Shown: positions 53,825 through 64,000, counted from the stretch's first letter. The stretch is 64,000 bases of DNA from Enterococcus casseliflavus NBRC 100478 (GCF_001544095.1 NZ_BCPT01000010.1:62001-126000); one strand, 5' to 3'. Translations and numbers: made by a program. The notes: generated by a model from the letters alone, not told the origin.

Positions 53825-54385
53825 TTATTCCTCCTCCGTAAACTCTTGCAACAACTGATAGACCGCAGCGACAGGAAATCCTACGATCGTATAAAAATCG
53901 CCGTTTATCGATGAGACAAATATTTTGGCTGCCCCTTGGATCCCATAGGCGCCCGCTTTGTCTTGGTACTCATCTAAGGCAAGATACTTGTCGATCTCTT
54001 GATCCGTCAAAGGACGAAACACAACTTCCGTCGAAACCACTGCTTGGCGTTGCTGTTTGCCTTTTTGCAAAACGACGGCGGTATGCACCCAATGGGTACG
54101 TCCGCTCATTTTTCGCAACATCGACCGAGCATCTTTACGGTCGACTGGCTTTCCTAAGATTTCTTCACCCACCACGACCGTCGTATCGCTTGCGATCACC
54201 AGATCTTCAGGATAGGTTTGCGCAATAGCCGCCGCTTTTTCTGCTGCCATCCGTTGGACATAAGGGATCGCAGCTTCGTTTGGTCGGACCGACTCGTCGA
54301 TATCTGCTGGTATGACCGCAAATTCCGAGACTAACTCCGCTAATAATTCTTTGCGCCGCGGCGACTGTGAAGCCAAAATAATCAT
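53825..54385 (-). CDS. maf: Maf family nucleoside triphosphate pyrophosphatase
   Basis: 186 aa. Conserved start IILASQSPRRKELL, the SDTTVVVGEEILGKP segment and GAYGIQGAA. Family members hydrolyse modified or canonical NTPs (dTTP, UTP, m5UTP) as house-cleaning. ATG at 54385 overlaps the mutL stop (ATGA). AAGGAG lies 9 bases upstream inside mutL. Longer frames to 54505 would run deep into mutL and are rejected. Confidence 0.95.
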   Translation of the reverse strand: MIILASQSPRRKELLAELVSEFAVIPADIDESVRPNEAAIPYVQRMAAEKAAAIAQTYPEDLVIASDTTVVVGEEILGKPVDRKDARSMLRKMSGRTHWVHTAVVLQKGKQQRQAVVSTEVVFRPLTDQEIDKYLALDEYQDKAGAYGIQGAAKIFVSSINGDFYTIVGFPVAAVYQLLQEFTEEE

Positions 54386-56490
54386 TCCATGCCACTCCTT
54401 GCTCGATGAGGATCTTGAATCCGTTTGAACATCCGCTCCATGTCGCTGTTGGTGAAATGGATCAGCACCGGACGACCATGGGGACAGTTGAAGGGATTCT
54501 CGCATTTCGCTAAATCTTGCAACAAGATCCTAGCTTGTGCTTCATTCAAATAGTGATTGGCTTTGATGGATCGTTTGCAGCTCATCATGATCGCGGTTGC
54601 TTCACGAAACTTTTTGACACTGACACTTCCTGTCGTCAATAACATATCGATCATTTCGCGGATGATGGCTTCTTCTTCACCGCTAGGGTACCACGTCGGG
54701 TGCGCTCGGACGATGAAACTATTGGTCCCAAAAGATTCCAGATGGATCCCGACTTCTGCCAGCTTGTCGCTTTGTTCTTGTAATTGCAGTGCATCGCTGT
54801 TGGGATAATCCAAAACGATCGGCACCAACAATTCTTGCAGGTCATTGGTCACTTCGCCGATTTTTTCGCGGTAATACTCGTATTTGATTCGTTCTTGCGC
54901 CGCATGCTGGTCGACGATATATAGCCCCGCCTCGCTTTGGGCAAACAAATAGGTCCCATGCATCTGCCCAAAATAATCCAATTGGGGAAAACGCTCCTTC
55001 GCTGGTTCTTCTTCCAGCAACCGTTCGACCGTTTTTAGGTAGTTGCGGTCATCCCCATGCATTTCAGGATGCAGAGTCGCTTGACTTTGCAGATCTTGCG
55101 CCGTAAGCTCTGGCGTCTCATCTGGGAGAAAGACTGGCGCTTCTGGCAGCGACGCTTTTGTTTCCGTCTGGCCTTCCACAAATGGTTTTCGGACAGGCTT
55201 ATTTGGCAGCGTCTCTTCCAAACTGCGAAAGGTTTCCTCGGTTTCTTCCAACAGGTTGTCGCTAGATTCCTGTGGCATTTCTGGAAGTTTTCCACCTTCC
55301 TCCACAGGTTTTTCCACAGAGTTATCCACAGTCTGTTGATAAGTGTTGCCCTGCACCTCAAATTTCCCTGTTTCGCGATTATAAGACAACCCAGAAGTCG
55401 AATTTCCTGCTGACTCCAGTTCCAAGCCAAGCTGCTGGACTTTTGGCTGATCGGCAACTTTTTTCTTAAAACGCAGATTGTCAGCCGCGTTAGGAATCAA
55501 ATTGATTTCCCGCAGCGCCTCATTGATGGCTTTACTGATTAGCTTGGTCAATTCTTCTTCTTTTGACAAACGAACTTCTTGCTTAGTCGGATGAACGTTG
55601 ACATCGACTAATAAGGGGTCCATTTTGATTTCAAGGACAGCTAATGGAAAACGACCGACCATCAATTTTGATCCGTAACCAGCAACGATCGCTTTATTCA
55701 AAGCGAAGTTGCGAATATAACGACCATTGATGATCGTGGATAAATAGTTGCGGCTGGCTCGGGTGACTTCTGGCAGTGACACAAAGCCAGTGACTTTAAA
55801 GTCGAGGTCCTCAGTATCGATCGCGATCATTTTTTTGGCGGTTTCCACCCCGTAGATCCCTGCGATGGTTTGTTTTAACTGCCCACTTCCAGTGGTGCTC
55901 AACATCTTATTGCCTTCATGAACGAGACGAAAAGCCACTTCTGGGTGGCTCAGGGCGATCCGATTGACGATATCGCCGATGTTCGCTAGTTCCGTTTGCA
56001 GCGTCTTGACATATTTCAAACGTGCCGGTGTATTGTAAAAGAGGTTTTCCACAGTGATCTTGGTTCCTTGCCGCAAGTTGGCAGGCAGATGCTCTTCAAC
56101 AGCGCCGCCTTTTAAGCGCATAAAGGAGCCTTGTTGGGCGCCTTTGACTGCCGTTTCAATCGAGAGGATTGAAACCGAAGCGATACTAGGCAAAGCTTCC
56201 CCGCGAAACCCGAGGGTACGTATTCGAAACAAGTCATCCCGATTGTGGATTTTACTGGTGGCGTGGCGTTTAAAGGCAGTCAAGACATCCTCTTCTGCAA
56301 TTCCTTCGCCATTATCGATGACTTGGATTTTACGCAAGCCCGCTTCTTCAATAAAAATATCGATTTGGGTACTGCCGGCATCCACGGCGTTTTCAACTAA
56401 TTCTTTGACGACAGAAGCCGGTCGCTCAACGACTTCTCCTGCCGCGATTTGGTTCGCCAGACGTTCGGATAACTCTTGGATCTTTCCCAT
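54382..56490 (-). CDS. mutL: DNA mismatch repair protein MutL
   Basis: 702 aa. GHKL ATPase domain (about 1-330) with NQIAAGEVV, DNGEGI and TLGFRGEAL; low-complexity linker (about 360-500); C-terminal dimerisation/endonuclease domain (about 510-700). The C-terminal motifs DQHAAQERIKYE, ACKRSIKAN-like (SCKRSIKAN) and CPHGRP are the metal-binding set of nicking MutL proteins, as expected for an organism without MutH. 15 bases after mutS. Confidence 0.98.
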   Translation of the reverse strand: MGKIQELSERLANQIAAGEVVERPASVVKELVENAVDAGSTQIDIFIEEAGLRKIQVIDNGEGIAEEDVLTAFKRHATSKIHNRDDLFRIRTLGFRGEALPSIASVSILSIETAVKGAQQGSFMRLKGGAVEEHLPANLRQGTKITVENLFYNTPARLKYVKTLQTELANIGDIVNRIALSHPEVAFRLVHEGNKMLSTTGSGQLKQTIAGIYGVETAKKMIAIDTEDLDFKVTGFVSLPEVTRASRNYLSTIINGRYIRNFALNKAIVAGYGSKLMVGRFPLAVLEIKMDPLLVDVNVHPTKQEVRLSKEEELTKLISKAINEALREINLIPNAADNLRFKKKVADQPKVQQLGLELESAGNSTSGLSYNRETGKFEVQGNTYQQTVDNSVEKPVEEGGKLPEMPQESSDNLLEETEETFRSLEETLPNKPVRKPFVEGQTETKASLPEAPVFLPDETPELTAQDLQSQATLHPEMHGDDRNYLKTVERLLEEEPAKERFPQLDYFGQMHGTYLFAQSEAGLYIVDQHAAQERIKYEYYREKIGEVTNDLQELLVPIVLDYPNSDALQLQEQSDKLAEVGIHLESFGTNSFIVRAHPTWYPSGEEEAIIREMIDMLLTTGSVSVKKFREATAIMMSCKRSIKANHYLNEAQARILLQDLAKCENPFNCPHGRPVLIHFTNSDMERMFKRIQDPHRARSGME

Positions 56491-56505
56491 CTGCTGACCT
56501 TCTTT

Positions 56506-59058
56506 CTAAATTCGTTTTTGCAGCTCGTACAATGTATTCAGAGCATCCATCGGGGTCATTTCCAACAGATTCAATTTCTTCAATTGATCGATGACGCCGA
56601 TTTCTTCCGTAGATACTTCACTAAACAACGACAACTGCTGACTTTCTTCGACGACGGGTTTTGGCTGTACCGTCGGTTCATGTTCTTCCAGCGCTTTTAA
56701 GATCGTGGCTGCGCGCTGTAAGAGTGCACTTGGCAGTCCAGCAATTTTGGCTACATGGATCCCATAGCTTTTATCTGCGGGCCCTTCCATCATCTTATGC
56801 AAGAAGACGACTTCGCCTTCTTTTTCAACGGCACCAACATGGACATTGCGCAAGTGCGCCAATTCCTCATCTAAAACCGTCAGCTCATGATAATGGGTGG
56901 AGAAAAGTGTTTTGGCATGAACTTCTTTGTGGATATATTCAATGATGGCTTGTGCCAATGCCATCCCATCATAGGTCGCAGTCCCACGCCCTAACTCATC
57001 AAACAAAATCAAGCTGTTAGGCGTTGCATGACGCAGCGCTTGGTTGGCTTCCATCATCTCCACCATAAACGTGCTTTGACCGGCGATCAGGTCATCGCTG
57101 GCACCGATGCGAGTAAAGATCCGATCAAAAATCGGCATCTCTGCAGATTGTGCGGGTACGAAACAGCCGATCTGCGCCATAATGACTAGCAAGGCAAACT
57201 GCCGCATGTACGTACTTTTCCCAGACATATTTGGGCCTGTGATCAACAAGATCTCTGTTTCTTCATCCATCACGATACTATTCGGAATGTACTCTTGGTG
57301 ACCAAGGACTTTTTCCACTACAGGATGACGGCCGTCGATGATCGATACCGCTCGTTTTTTCGCTACTGTCGGCCGCACGTATTGGTAGCGTTCCGAAACT
57401 GTGGCGAAACTTTGTAAGACATCGACCGCACTGACGGCTTTGGCTAACTTTTGTAGACGGGTGATACTCTTTTTCACTTCTTCACGGACGTCAAGAAACA
57501 GGCGGTATTCCAAATCCACCGATTTCTCTTCGGCTTCTAAAATCAAAGTCTCCAGTTTTTTCAACTCGGGGGAAATAAACCGTTCCGCATTGGCTAACGT
57601 TTGCTTGCGCTCGTAGCGAGAGGTATCTAAATTCACTAGATTGGCTTTCGTGATCTCAATGTAATAGCCAAAGACGCGGTTGAACCCAACTTTCAGGTTT
57701 TTGACTCCCGTCGCTTGGCGTTCGTTGGCTTCTAATTCCGCCAGCCATTGCTTGCCGTTACGCATCGCTGTACGGTATTCATCTAATTGTTGATGGAACC
57801 CGTCTTTTATAATGTTGCCTTCCGTGATCTGTAACGGGGCATCTTCATCGATCGCAGCTTCGATCAGTGCAACCAAATCATCTAAGGGCGTTAATTCCAG
57901 CAGCAAGTCATTCCACTCGCCACGGTTGATGCCTTGCAGCAATTGCGCGATCAAAGGCACTTGCTCCAAAGAAGATTTCAACTGCAGCAAATCGCGGCCA
58001 TTGACATTTCCGAAGGCGACCCGTCCGACTAAGCGTTCCATGTCATAGACTTTCGTCAACGCTTCTTGCAGATCTGCTCGCTCAAAGAAACTGTCCAGTA
58101 ACGATTGGACCATTTCTTGGCGGGCAGTGATTTTCTTTGGCTGGATCAAGGGACGGTCTAACCATTGCTTTAACAAACGGCCACCCATTGCGGTTTTTGT
58201 CTCGTCCAACAACCACAAAAGAGTCCCTTGTTTTTTGCCAGTTCGAATCGACTGCGTCAATTCTAAGTTGAATTTGGAATAATGATCCATTTTCAAGGAA
58301 TGATCGGGCTGATATTCCACGGCTTGTTGAATATGCGCTAAACTGCGTTTTTGGGTGATCGCCAAATAACTTAGCAACTTCCCTGTGACTACTTTTTCTA
58401 ACTCTTGGGAGAGAGGTTCTGTTAAAAATTGAAATTCGGCATTTTCTTCCAACGTTTCTTGCTTAGAAAACACGACATTCAAGCGATTGGTCAGTGTTGT
58501 TTGCAATGACTCAGGGATCTCGCTGCACAAAACGACTTCTTTCGTTTGCAGAGCGGCGGCCTCATTGACGACAGCTTCTTCATCTTCCAATTGCGCTGCT
58601 TTTAATTCACCGGTACTTAGATCGACATAGGCAAAGCCAAAACGCTCCCCTTGCTGCAAAACAGCTGTCAAAAAGTTGTTTTCTTTGGCGGATAGGCCTT
58701 TGCTGTCCATCACCGTTCCCGGCGTGATCAGTTGAACGACTTCGCGTTTGACCATTCCTTTGGTGGTTTTTGGATCTTCCACTTGCTCACAAATCGCTAC
58801 TTTGTAGCCTTGCTCGATCAAGGTGTCGATGTAATTGCTGGCAGCGTGGTAAGGCACCCCACACATAGGGATCGGTTCCTCCGCATTTTTGTTGCGGCTG
58901 GTTAACGTCAGTTCTAAAATTTGTGCTGCCTTGACAGCATCCTCATTAAATAATTCATAGAAATCCCCTAAACGATAGAATAAAAAAGCATCTTGGTACT
59001 GAGCCTTGATGCTTAAATACTGTTCCATCATCGGGGTATTTTTAGTTTTTTGAGGCAT
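56506..59058 (-). CDS. mutS: DNA mismatch repair protein MutS
   Basis: 850 aa. Mismatch-binding domain with [11 protein letters not shown] (Phe-x-Glu type), connector, lever and clamp domains, and the ABC ATPase with Walker [10 protein letters not shown] and LFDELGRGT. The start at 59058 is chosen because AGGAGG lies 9 bases upstream and overlaps the alternative ATG at 59067. Upstream neighbour is ymcA, overlapping by 17 bases, as in Bacillus-type ymdB-ymcA-mutS-mutL order. Confidence 0.98.
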   Translation of the reverse strand: MPQKTKNTPMMEQYLSIKAQYQDAFLFYRLGDFYELFNEDAVKAAQILELTLTSRNKNAEEPIPMCGVPYHAASNYIDTLIEQGYKVAICEQVEDPKTTKGMVKREVVQLITPGTVMDSKGLSAKENNFLTAVLQQGERFGFAYVDLSTGELKAAQLEDEEAVVNEAAALQTKEVVLCSEIPESLQTTLTNRLNVVFSKQETLEENAEFQFLTEPLSQELEKVVTGKLLSYLAITQKRSLAHIQQAVEYQPDHSLKMDHYSKFNLELTQSIRTGKKQGTLLWLLDETKTAMGGRLLKQWLDRPLIQPKKITARQEMVQSLLDSFFERADLQEALTKVYDMERLVGRVAFGNVNGRDLLQLKSSLEQVPLIAQLLQGINRGEWNDLLLELTPLDDLVALIEAAIDEDAPLQITEGNIIKDGFHQQLDEYRTAMRNGKQWLAELEANERQATGVKNLKVGFNRVFGYYIEITKANLVNLDTSRYERKQTLANAERFISPELKKLETLILEAEEKSVDLEYRLFLDVREEVKKSITRLQKLAKAVSAVDVLQSFATVSERYQYVRPTVAKKRAVSIIDGRHPVVEKVLGHQEYIPNSIVMDEETEILLITGPNMSGKSTYMRQFALLVIMAQIGCFVPAQSAEMPIFDRIFTRIGASDDLIAGQSTFMVEMMEANQALRHATPNSLILFDELGRGTATYDGMALAQAIIEYIHKEVHAKTLFSTHYHELTVLDEELAHLRNVHVGAVEKEGEVVFLHKMMEGPADKSYGIHVAKIAGLPSALLQRAATILKALEEHEPTVQPKPVVEESQQLSLFSEVSTEEIGVIDQLKKLNLLEMTPMDALNTLYELQKRI

Positions 59059-59431
59059 TGGTTTCATCCTCCTCGATGGCTTTATTCATTTTCTTTTGGA
59101 TCTCCGTCGTGACATATTGCAGCAATTCATCTGCTTGCAGTAACGCTTGGCGATAAGCAACCACTAAAGGATGCTGCTCGTATTCGTTTGTCAATGACGC
59201 ATAACGCTGCTCGGCAGCTTTTTTTGCTTCGGGTTTCTCATAATGCTCAAATTGAACGATTTCTTTTTGCGCTTGCTTCAGCGCTTCTTCCAGCTCCAAT
59301 AGCCCTTGGTTTTGCAAGGCTCGTGCTTGAATTTCTTGAAATTCTTGAACGATCGGATGATCAGACAAGAGCCTTTGCAAAGCAGCCAGCTCTTGGGCAA
59401 CGTGTGGTTCCTTGGCTAATTGCTCTTCCAT
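59042..59431 (-). CDS. YmcA/YlbF family (RicA-like) protein
   Basis: 129 aa, helical, of the YlbF/YmcA (DUF964) family; in Bacillus subtilis YmcA is part of the RicAFT complex affecting mRNA processing and development. Typical segments [18 protein letters not shown] and [11 protein letters not shown] are present. Its place between ymdB and mutS supports the YmcA subgroup. ATG at 59431 follows AGGAGAAGC; the longer frame to 59554 overlaps ymdB and is rejected. Confidence 0.85.
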   Translation of the reverse strand: MEEQLAKEPHVAQELAALQRLLSDHPIVQEFQEIQARALQNQGLLELEEALKQAQKEIVQFEHYEKPEAKKAAEQRYASLTNEYEQHPLVVAYRQALLQADELLQYVTTEIQKKMNKAIEEDETNASKN

Positions 59432-59438
59432 GCTTCTC

Positions 59439-60236
59439 CTATTCTGTAAATGGGCGATCTTCACTGATTTGGATCGGACGGATCGATTTTGCTTTACCAG
59501 TGGCTTCATCAATCTCAAGCAAGCAAGCCGACAAAATACTGCGGCCTTTTTCAATCACTTCAAACCGTTGCGGCAACGCCGTCAAAAATTTTTCAATGAC
59601 TGGTTCGCGTTTCATCCCCAAGATCCCATCATAAGGACCAGTCATGCCGACATCTGACAAATAAGCCGTTCCTTGGGGCAAAATCCGCGCATCATTGGTC
59701 TGGACGTGGGTATGCGTGCCGACGACTGCCGAAACACGGCCATCCAAATACCAGCCCATCGCTTGTTTTTCGCTGGTGGTCTCCCCATGAAAATCCACAA
59801 AGATAAACGGTGTACGTTTGCGGGCAATCGCAACCAGTTCATCCATTTTGCGAAACGGATCATCAAGGTCTACCATGAACGAGCGAGCTTGCATGTTGAT
59901 TACCGCTAATTCAATGGTGTTGACTTTCACAAATACCATGCCGACGCCCGGTGTTCCCTCTGGAAAATTGGCTGGACGAATCATTTTCTTCGCATCGCCA
60001 ATAAATTCAAAAATGTCACGGTTGTCCCATGTATGATTGCCTAGTGTCACGACATCGACACCATCTTGCAAAAATTTCTTATAGATTTTACCAGTGATCC
60101 CACGACCCGCCGCCGCATTCTCGCCGTTTGCGATCGTCACCTGTGGCCGATACGCCTTTTTTAATTTTGGAAGGTACTCCGTGATCGTTTCTCTTCCTAA
60201 TGAACCAACTACATCTCCAATGAATAATACCCGCAC
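59439..60236 (-). CDS. YmdB-type metallophosphoesterase
   Basis: 265 aa of the TIGR00282/YmdB family. Motifs MRVLFIGDVVGSLGR, NGENAAAGRGI, LGNHTWDN, DFHGETTSEKQA and GTHTHVQT form a two-metal centre. The Bacillus homologue hydrolyses 2',3'-cyclic nucleotides and affects biofilm and motility decisions. 8 bases before ymcA, so one operon. Confidence 0.92.
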   Translation of the reverse strand: MRVLFIGDVVGSLGRETITEYLPKLKKAYRPQVTIANGENAAAGRGITGKIYKKFLQDGVDVVTLGNHTWDNRDIFEFIGDAKKMIRPANFPEGTPGVGMVFVKVNTIELAVINMQARSFMVDLDDPFRKMDELVAIARKRTPFIFVDFHGETTSEKQAMGWYLDGRVSAVVGTHTHVQTNDARILPQGTAYLSDVGMTGPYDGILGMKREPVIEKFLTALPQRFEVIEKGRSILSACLLEIDEATGKAKSIRPIQISEDRPFTE

Positions 60237-60337
60237 ACATTTTTCCTCTTCTCTTTTAGCTTCTTTTCTATTATAAGGGTTTTGGTCCAGAAAAAAAAGG
60301 TTCTTTCACTTGCGGTTCTTCCCTGCAGCAGAACAAA

Positions 60338-60375
60338 AAAACACGCTAGACTCTTTCGCATCAGTCTAGCGTGTC
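60338..60375 (-). terminator. Terminator after pepT
   Basis: GACACGCTAGAC and GTCTAGCGTGTTTTTTTG on the minus strand; strong 11-12 bp stem with T7. Confidence 0.9.
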
Positions 60376-60386
60376 GCTTAATTCTC

Positions 60387-61622
60387 TTAGGAAACAGTGG
60401 TGTCCTCTTGTCCTACATGTTCTACGATCGCCACGATCAAATCACGGGCTTTTTCCATCGCTTCCACGGTAATAAATTCATACTGGCCATGGAAGTTTTC
60501 ACCGCCGACAAATAAGTTCGGTGTTGGGATCCCTTTATAGGTGATTTTCGATCCGTCGGTCCCGCCACGAAACGGTGCTTCGATCGGCGTCACGCCAATC
60601 GCTTGCATCCCTGCTCGGGCAGCTTCGATACTGCGGGGATCTTTCTTGATCAAATCCCCCATATTGTAATATTGATCATACAGCGTATAGGTGATACGTT
60701 CTTGCCCATAGGCTGTGTTCAGTTCATCAATGATCCCTACGATGTTGGCTTTTCGCTGTTCAAAAAGCGTATGATCGTGATCACGAATGATATAAGAAAC
60801 TTCTGCTCGACCAATATGTCCCGTCAAATTGTGCAGCAGGTAGAAGCCTTCATACCCGCGGGTGCGTTCAGGAACTTCCTCTGCTGGTAAGGCATCATCG
60901 ATTTGATGCGCGATTTTCAAGGCGTTGACCAAACGACCATAGGCAGTCCCAGGATGCACACTCGTACCGTCGATCGTTATATCGATACGAGCCGCATTAA
61001 AGGTTTCATATTCCATATGGCCCACGCGACCACTGTCCATCGTGTAAGCAAATGCTATTGGAAAATCCGCCGCATCAAAGCGATCAGCGCCAGTCCCGAT
61101 CTCTTCGTCAGGACCAAAAGCGACCCAGACATCGCCACGCTTATGCGCATCCATCGTTTGTAAGATCCGCAGCGCATCAATGATCTCTGCGATACCAGCT
61201 TTATCATCTGCACCCAGCAGGGTCGTTCCATCCGTTGTGATCAACGTTTCGCCGACATAGTCTTTGAGATTAGGAAATTCAGCAGTTGTCATATAAATGG
61301 CTTTTTCTTTATTTAAACAAACATCCTTGCCATCGTAATTTTCATGGATCTGCGGTTGAATATTTTCAGCTTCGAAATCTGCCGTATCTACATGGGCAAT
61401 AAAGCCAATCGCCGTTTTTTCAGGATTACCAGGTAGACGTCCGATCACAAAACTATTCTTTTCATAGTAAGCAACATCCGCTAATCCCATCTCGATCAAC
61501 TGATCTTTCAATAAAAGAGCCAACTCAACTTGTCCCTGCGTCGTTGGGATGGTCTGACTCGTGGCATCCGAGCGAGTATTCATTTTTGCATAGGTCAAAA
61601 AATCCTTTAAGATTGCTTTCAA
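60387..61622 (-). CDS. pepT: Peptidase T (tripeptidase)
   Basis: 411 aa, M20B family. Zinc motifs GFIAHVDTADF, TTLLGADDKAG, FGPDEEIGTGA and RGGTDGSKITYKG are in place, and ENFHGQYEF near the C-terminus. Cleaves the N-terminal residue of tripeptides in the cytosol, part of peptide nutrition in lactic acid bacteria. Distinct from the other M20 protein of the window. Single-gene unit. Confidence 0.97.
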   Translation of the reverse strand: MKAILKDFLTYAKMNTRSDATSQTIPTTQGQVELALLLKDQLIEMGLADVAYYEKNSFVIGRLPGNPEKTAIGFIAHVDTADFEAENIQPQIHENYDGKDVCLNKEKAIYMTTAEFPNLKDYVGETLITTDGTTLLGADDKAGIAEIIDALRILQTMDAHKRGDVWVAFGPDEEIGTGADRFDAADFPIAFAYTMDSGRVGHMEYETFNAARIDITIDGTSVHPGTAYGRLVNALKIAHQIDDALPAEEVPERTRGYEGFYLLHNLTGHIGRAEVSYIIRDHDHTLFEQRKANIVGIIDELNTAYGQERITYTLYDQYYNMGDLIKKDPRSIEAARAGMQAIGVTPIEAPFRGGTDGSKITYKGIPTPNLFVGGENFHGQYEFITVEAMEKARDLIVAIVEHVGQEDTTVS

Positions 61623-61659
61623 TTCTGCACGTCCTTTTTCTTCAATTCTTCTACTATCT

Positions 61660-62091
61660 TTATAACGACAGGGGACGATTGTCCGTTTCGTGGATCACTT
61701 GTCGAAAATCAGCAAAGCCAGCTGCTAACCCGCGCAGCAAGATCTCTGCCGTTCCCATATTGGTGGCTAAAGGAATCTCGTACACGTCTGACAAGCGAAT
61801 CAATGCCGTTACATCTGGTTCATGGGGTTGTGCGGCTAAAGGATCGCGCAAAAAGATCACCATGTCCAAGTCATCTTGCGAAATCATGGCGCCAATTTGC
61901 TGGTCTCCTCCCAGCGGCCCTGATTTGTAGCGGTGGACAGGCAACTGGGTTGCTTCTTCGATCCTCTTCCCCGTAGTTCCTGTTGCGAAAAGTTCATGCT
62001 GCGCTAAAATTTCTCGATAGGCAGTCACTAATTTTACCATTACATCCTTTTTTCGATCATGAGCAATCAATGCGATTTTCATTTGCTGCAT
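61660..62091 (-). CDS. mgsA: Methylglyoxal synthase
   Basis: 143 aa. Converts dihydroxyacetone phosphate to methylglyoxal and phosphate. Conserved HDRKKDVM, the phosphate-binding [21 protein letters not shown] and the catalytic Asp region MVIFLRDPL are present. Starts near [12 protein letters not shown] (M1 or M4). Single gene between pepT and the Cof-type phosphatase. Confidence 0.97.
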   Translation of the reverse strand: MQQMKIALIAHDRKKDVMVKLVTAYREILAQHELFATGTTGKRIEEATQLPVHRYKSGPLGGDQQIGAMISQDDLDMVIFLRDPLAAQPHEPDVTALIRLSDVYEIPLATNMGTAEILLRGLAAGFADFRQVIHETDNRPLSL

Positions 62092-62139
62092 TCCCCCTTT
62101 TTTCTATTGTACCAATTTATTTTCTTTGCGACCGAGAAA

Positions 62140-62190
62140 AAAACAAAAAAACATAGCACAGGTGCCGCAAATCGACTGTGCTATGTCTAA
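62140..62190 (-). terminator. Terminator after the Cof-type phosphatase gene
   Basis: GACATAGCACAG and CTGTGCTATGTTTTTTTG form the stem on the minus strand. Confidence 0.9.
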
Positions 62191-62201
62191 AGGATTCCTT
62201 T

Positions 62202-62978
62202 TTAAATCAGTTGTAATTCTTTCAAGGCTAACCAGATGCCATCTTCATCATTGCTAGCGGTCACCATATCTGCGACTTGTTGGATCTCAGGGACCGCATT
62301 GCCCATTGCCACACCGACACCTGCGGCAGTCAGCATTTCACGATCGTTTTGGCCATCACCAAAACAGATCACATCTTCTTGCGCTATCCCTAATTGTTCT
62401 GCGACACACAGGATCGTTGCTGCTTTGGAGCCTTCTTTTGGAACGACATCCACACTGTTTTCATGCCAACGTACAAAACGCAGTTTGCTGTATTTCTCGT
62501 CAAAGAAATGCTCATACTCTTTTCCGTAAAAAGCCAATGCTTGATAGACTTCTTTTTCTTCAGGAAAGTCCATGTCCAACTCAGGAAGTTGGGCACCAAA
62601 GGAATGCATCGCTGCTTCCATTTTAGCAATATCCAACGAAGACGCTCGTTTCGCTGTATCCATCCCGACAAAGGCCGTATCGATCCCAAGCTCTTGGGCT
62701 TCTGCCACGAAAGCAGCCAATTGCGTTTCATCGAGCAAATTTTTATACACCTGCTGATGCGAAAGAAAGGCGGCTGCCCCATTACATAAAATGTAATTAT
62801 CAAAGGACAACGAACGAATAATGTCTTGGGCGTGAAAACGACTGCGCCCAGTGGCAACGGTCACGAAATGGCCAGCATCTCGCAGAAGGTCAAGGGCTTT
62901 TAGCGTACTGTCTAGTGGCTGTTTGTTCGAGTCAAGCAAGGTTCCATCAATATCAAAGGCAAAGAATTTCCGATTCAT
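62202..62978 (-). CDS. HAD hydrolase, Cof/YidA type
   Basis: 258 aa. HAD motif I FDIDGTLLDS (nucleophile Asp8), motif II ATGRS, a cap domain of C2 type (about 85-185), and motif IV ICFGDGQNDREML. Family members dephosphorylate sugar phosphates or cofactors; substrate cannot be told. Single gene. Confidence 0.93.
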   Translation of the reverse strand: MNRKFFAFDIDGTLLDSNKQPLDSTLKALDLLRDAGHFVTVATGRSRFHAQDIIRSLSFDNYILCNGAAAFLSHQQVYKNLLDETQLAAFVAEAQELGIDTAFVGMDTAKRASSLDIAKMEAAMHSFGAQLPELDMDFPEEKEVYQALAFYGKEYEHFFDEKYSKLRFVRWHENSVDVVPKEGSKAATILCVAEQLGIAQEDVICFGDGQNDREMLTAAGVGVAMGNAVPEIQQVADMVTASNDEDGIWLALKELQLI

Positions 62979-63156
62979 AAAAGGTTAAGGCTCGCTTTCT
63001 ATTAAGAAGTAACTAAGATTTTGGTCTTGGTTGCGGTCATTTTTACAAAAAACAGCAAGAAAAACCGTGCATACTTATTCTTAACACAAATGACCGCTGA
63101 TTTCAACGCTCCGTTAAGGGATGATAGCTTCTTCCTAGAGAAATGTTAGAGAAAAG

Positions 63157-63187
63157 AAAAAAAGAAGCATCGCTGCTTCTTTTTGTA
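63157..63187 (-). terminator. Terminator after the formate/nitrite transporter gene
   Basis: AAGAAGC and GCTTCTTTTTTT on the minus strand, 10 bases after the stop codon. Confidence 0.8.
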
Positions 63188-63195
63188 GGTTCTGA

Positions 63196-63993
63196 TTAGT
63201 CGACATAGGTCGATTTTGAGTTGTTCAACCATGCATAGCCAAGTCCCATGACCAAGCCACCGCCGATATAATTACCAATAAAGGCAAAAACTAAATTATG
63301 GATCACACTGCCGGCAGTCATGCCTGCCAAATGTCCGCCTGAAGCCCAGAAAGCTAAGGTAAACGCTGGGAAGTTAGCGATGACGTGTTCGAAGCCTAAG
63401 AAAGCAAAGATGAAGATGATGAAAATGATTGCTGCGACTTTTCCAGCATCGTCTTTCATCCGCATGCTTACCAACACGGCTGTGTTTACCACGATATTAG
63501 CGAACATCGCTTCCACTAAAATTTGGATAGTGGATTTTTCTAATTTTGCAGTGATCGAGGTCAGCATAAAGTTGTCTGCGGTCAGCCCTTGAAAAGGTCC
63601 CGTTAGCGCAACGATCGAGCCGAAGATCACCCCGCCGATCAAGTTGAACAAGACACACGTAAGCAAAATTTTCAATGCCAAAGGAATACTTAGACGTTTA
63701 CGGTAAACCCCAACAGTCATATACAACATATTCGATGTTCCTAATTCTGCGTTCATATAAAGAATCATGACTAAAGACCAGCTAAACATAAATGCATACA
63801 AAATTTTTCCTAACCCGTGAACCATTGATTCACCTTTCATAGCGATCGCAAAAGCAATAGCTGTTCCGAGGGTCAAGAATAAACAAGCCATCATCGCACG
63901 TACAGCGTAACGCAAATAACTACTCTTGATCAAATCGATTTTCTTTTCTATGGATGAATCGATCTTCTCAAATAATGGGGATACTGGATTCAT
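63196..63993 (-). CDS. Formate/nitrite transporter family channel
   Basis: 265 aa with six membrane helices. FNT-type segments are LGTAIAFAIAMKG, MNAELGTSNMLYMTVG, CVLFNLIGG and a late GNYIGGGLVMGLGYAW. Such pentameric channels move formate or nitrite; in mixed-acid fermenting enterococci formate is more likely. The ATG is 7 bases from the window edge, so the ribosome-binding site and any upstream start are not visible. Confidence 0.9.
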   Translation of the reverse strand: MNPVSPLFEKIDSSIEKKIDLIKSSYLRYAVRAMMACLFLTLGTAIAFAIAMKGESMVHGLGKILYAFMFSWSLVMILYMNAELGTSNMLYMTVGVYRKRLSIPLALKILLTCVLFNLIGGVIFGSIVALTGPFQGLTADNFMLTSITAKLEKSTIQILVEAMFANIVVNTAVLVSMRMKDDAGKVAAIIFIIFIFAFLGFEHVIANFPAFTLAFWASGGHLAGMTAGSVIHNLVFAFIGNYIGGGLVMGLGYAWLNNSKSTYVD

Positions 63994-64000
63994 TTTTCTA

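Noticed and set aside
54386-54505. Extended N-terminus for Maf
   Set aside because: The extension lies in mutL coding sequence; the standard Maf start IILASQSPRR begins at 54385 with a proper ribosome-binding site.

Overview
The window looks like a chromosomal segment of an Enterococcus. The guess of the E. casseliflavus/gallinarum group is inference from gene content, not a database match. Supporting signs are the low-to-medium G+C content, strong AGGAGG ribosome-binding sites, a long-type peptide deformylase, a MurNAc salvage operon, Mga-like regulators, a WxL/sortase surface operon, T-box and lysine-riboswitch leaders, and the neighbouring ruvAB and mutSL-ymcA-ymdB blocks. Most genes are on the minus strand.

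Layout. 1-3.2 kb: murein sugar salvage operon mupG-murQ-murP (murP runs off the left edge), facing away from def. 4-8.5 kb: metNIQ methionine importer plus an M20 amidohydrolase, behind a leader with two T-boxes in tandem. 8.6-10.7 kb: operon of a SIR2 deacylase, a maltose-acetyltransferase/chorismate-mutase fusion, and the niacin repressor NiaR. 10.8-14.2 kb: a two-component system convergent with a BcrA-type ABC transporter. 14.5-19.1 kb: a small membrane protein, a lysine-riboswitch-controlled amino-acid ABC transporter, and BrnQ. 19.2-23 kb: a Mga-like regulator, two tandem homologous small RNAs, and small genes (DUF1801, YolD-like, TetR, LMW phosphatase).

23.2-34.8 kb: one long surface-protein operon. 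In transcription order it encodes a 1626-aa WxL protein, a small LPXTG protein, three paralogous WxL proteins, a DUF916/DUF3324 WxL-binding protein, a sortase, a Pro/Glu-rich secreted protein and a Mga-like regulator. 34.8-38.2 kb: an AT-rich island with decayed genes, a secreted protein of unknown function and a small membrane protein. It looks recently acquired and is degrading.

38.2-51.1 kb: a sugar locus resembling the Listeria innocua 1,2-beta-oligoglucan system. It has two permeases, a binding lipoprotein, a YesL-like protein, an esterase, an EEP-family phosphodiesterase, a GH3 beta-glucosidase, a GH94 phosphorylase and a LacI regulator. The promoter is flanked by two inverted copies of an 18-bp operator. 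51.1-64 kb: housekeeping genes: ruvAB with a LexA-like box, msrB, a GFA protein, maf, mutL, mutS, ymcA, ymdB, pepT, mgsA, a Cof-type phosphatase and a formate/nitrite channel.

The least ordinary items are the twin small RNAs at 20.8-21.1 kb, whose terminator stems differ by compensating changes and which carry an antisense copy of a ribosome-binding site plus start codon; the decoration-removing enzymes in the beta-glucan locus; the acetyltransferase/chorismate-mutase fusion beside sirtuin and NiaR; and the sortase-bearing WxL operon.
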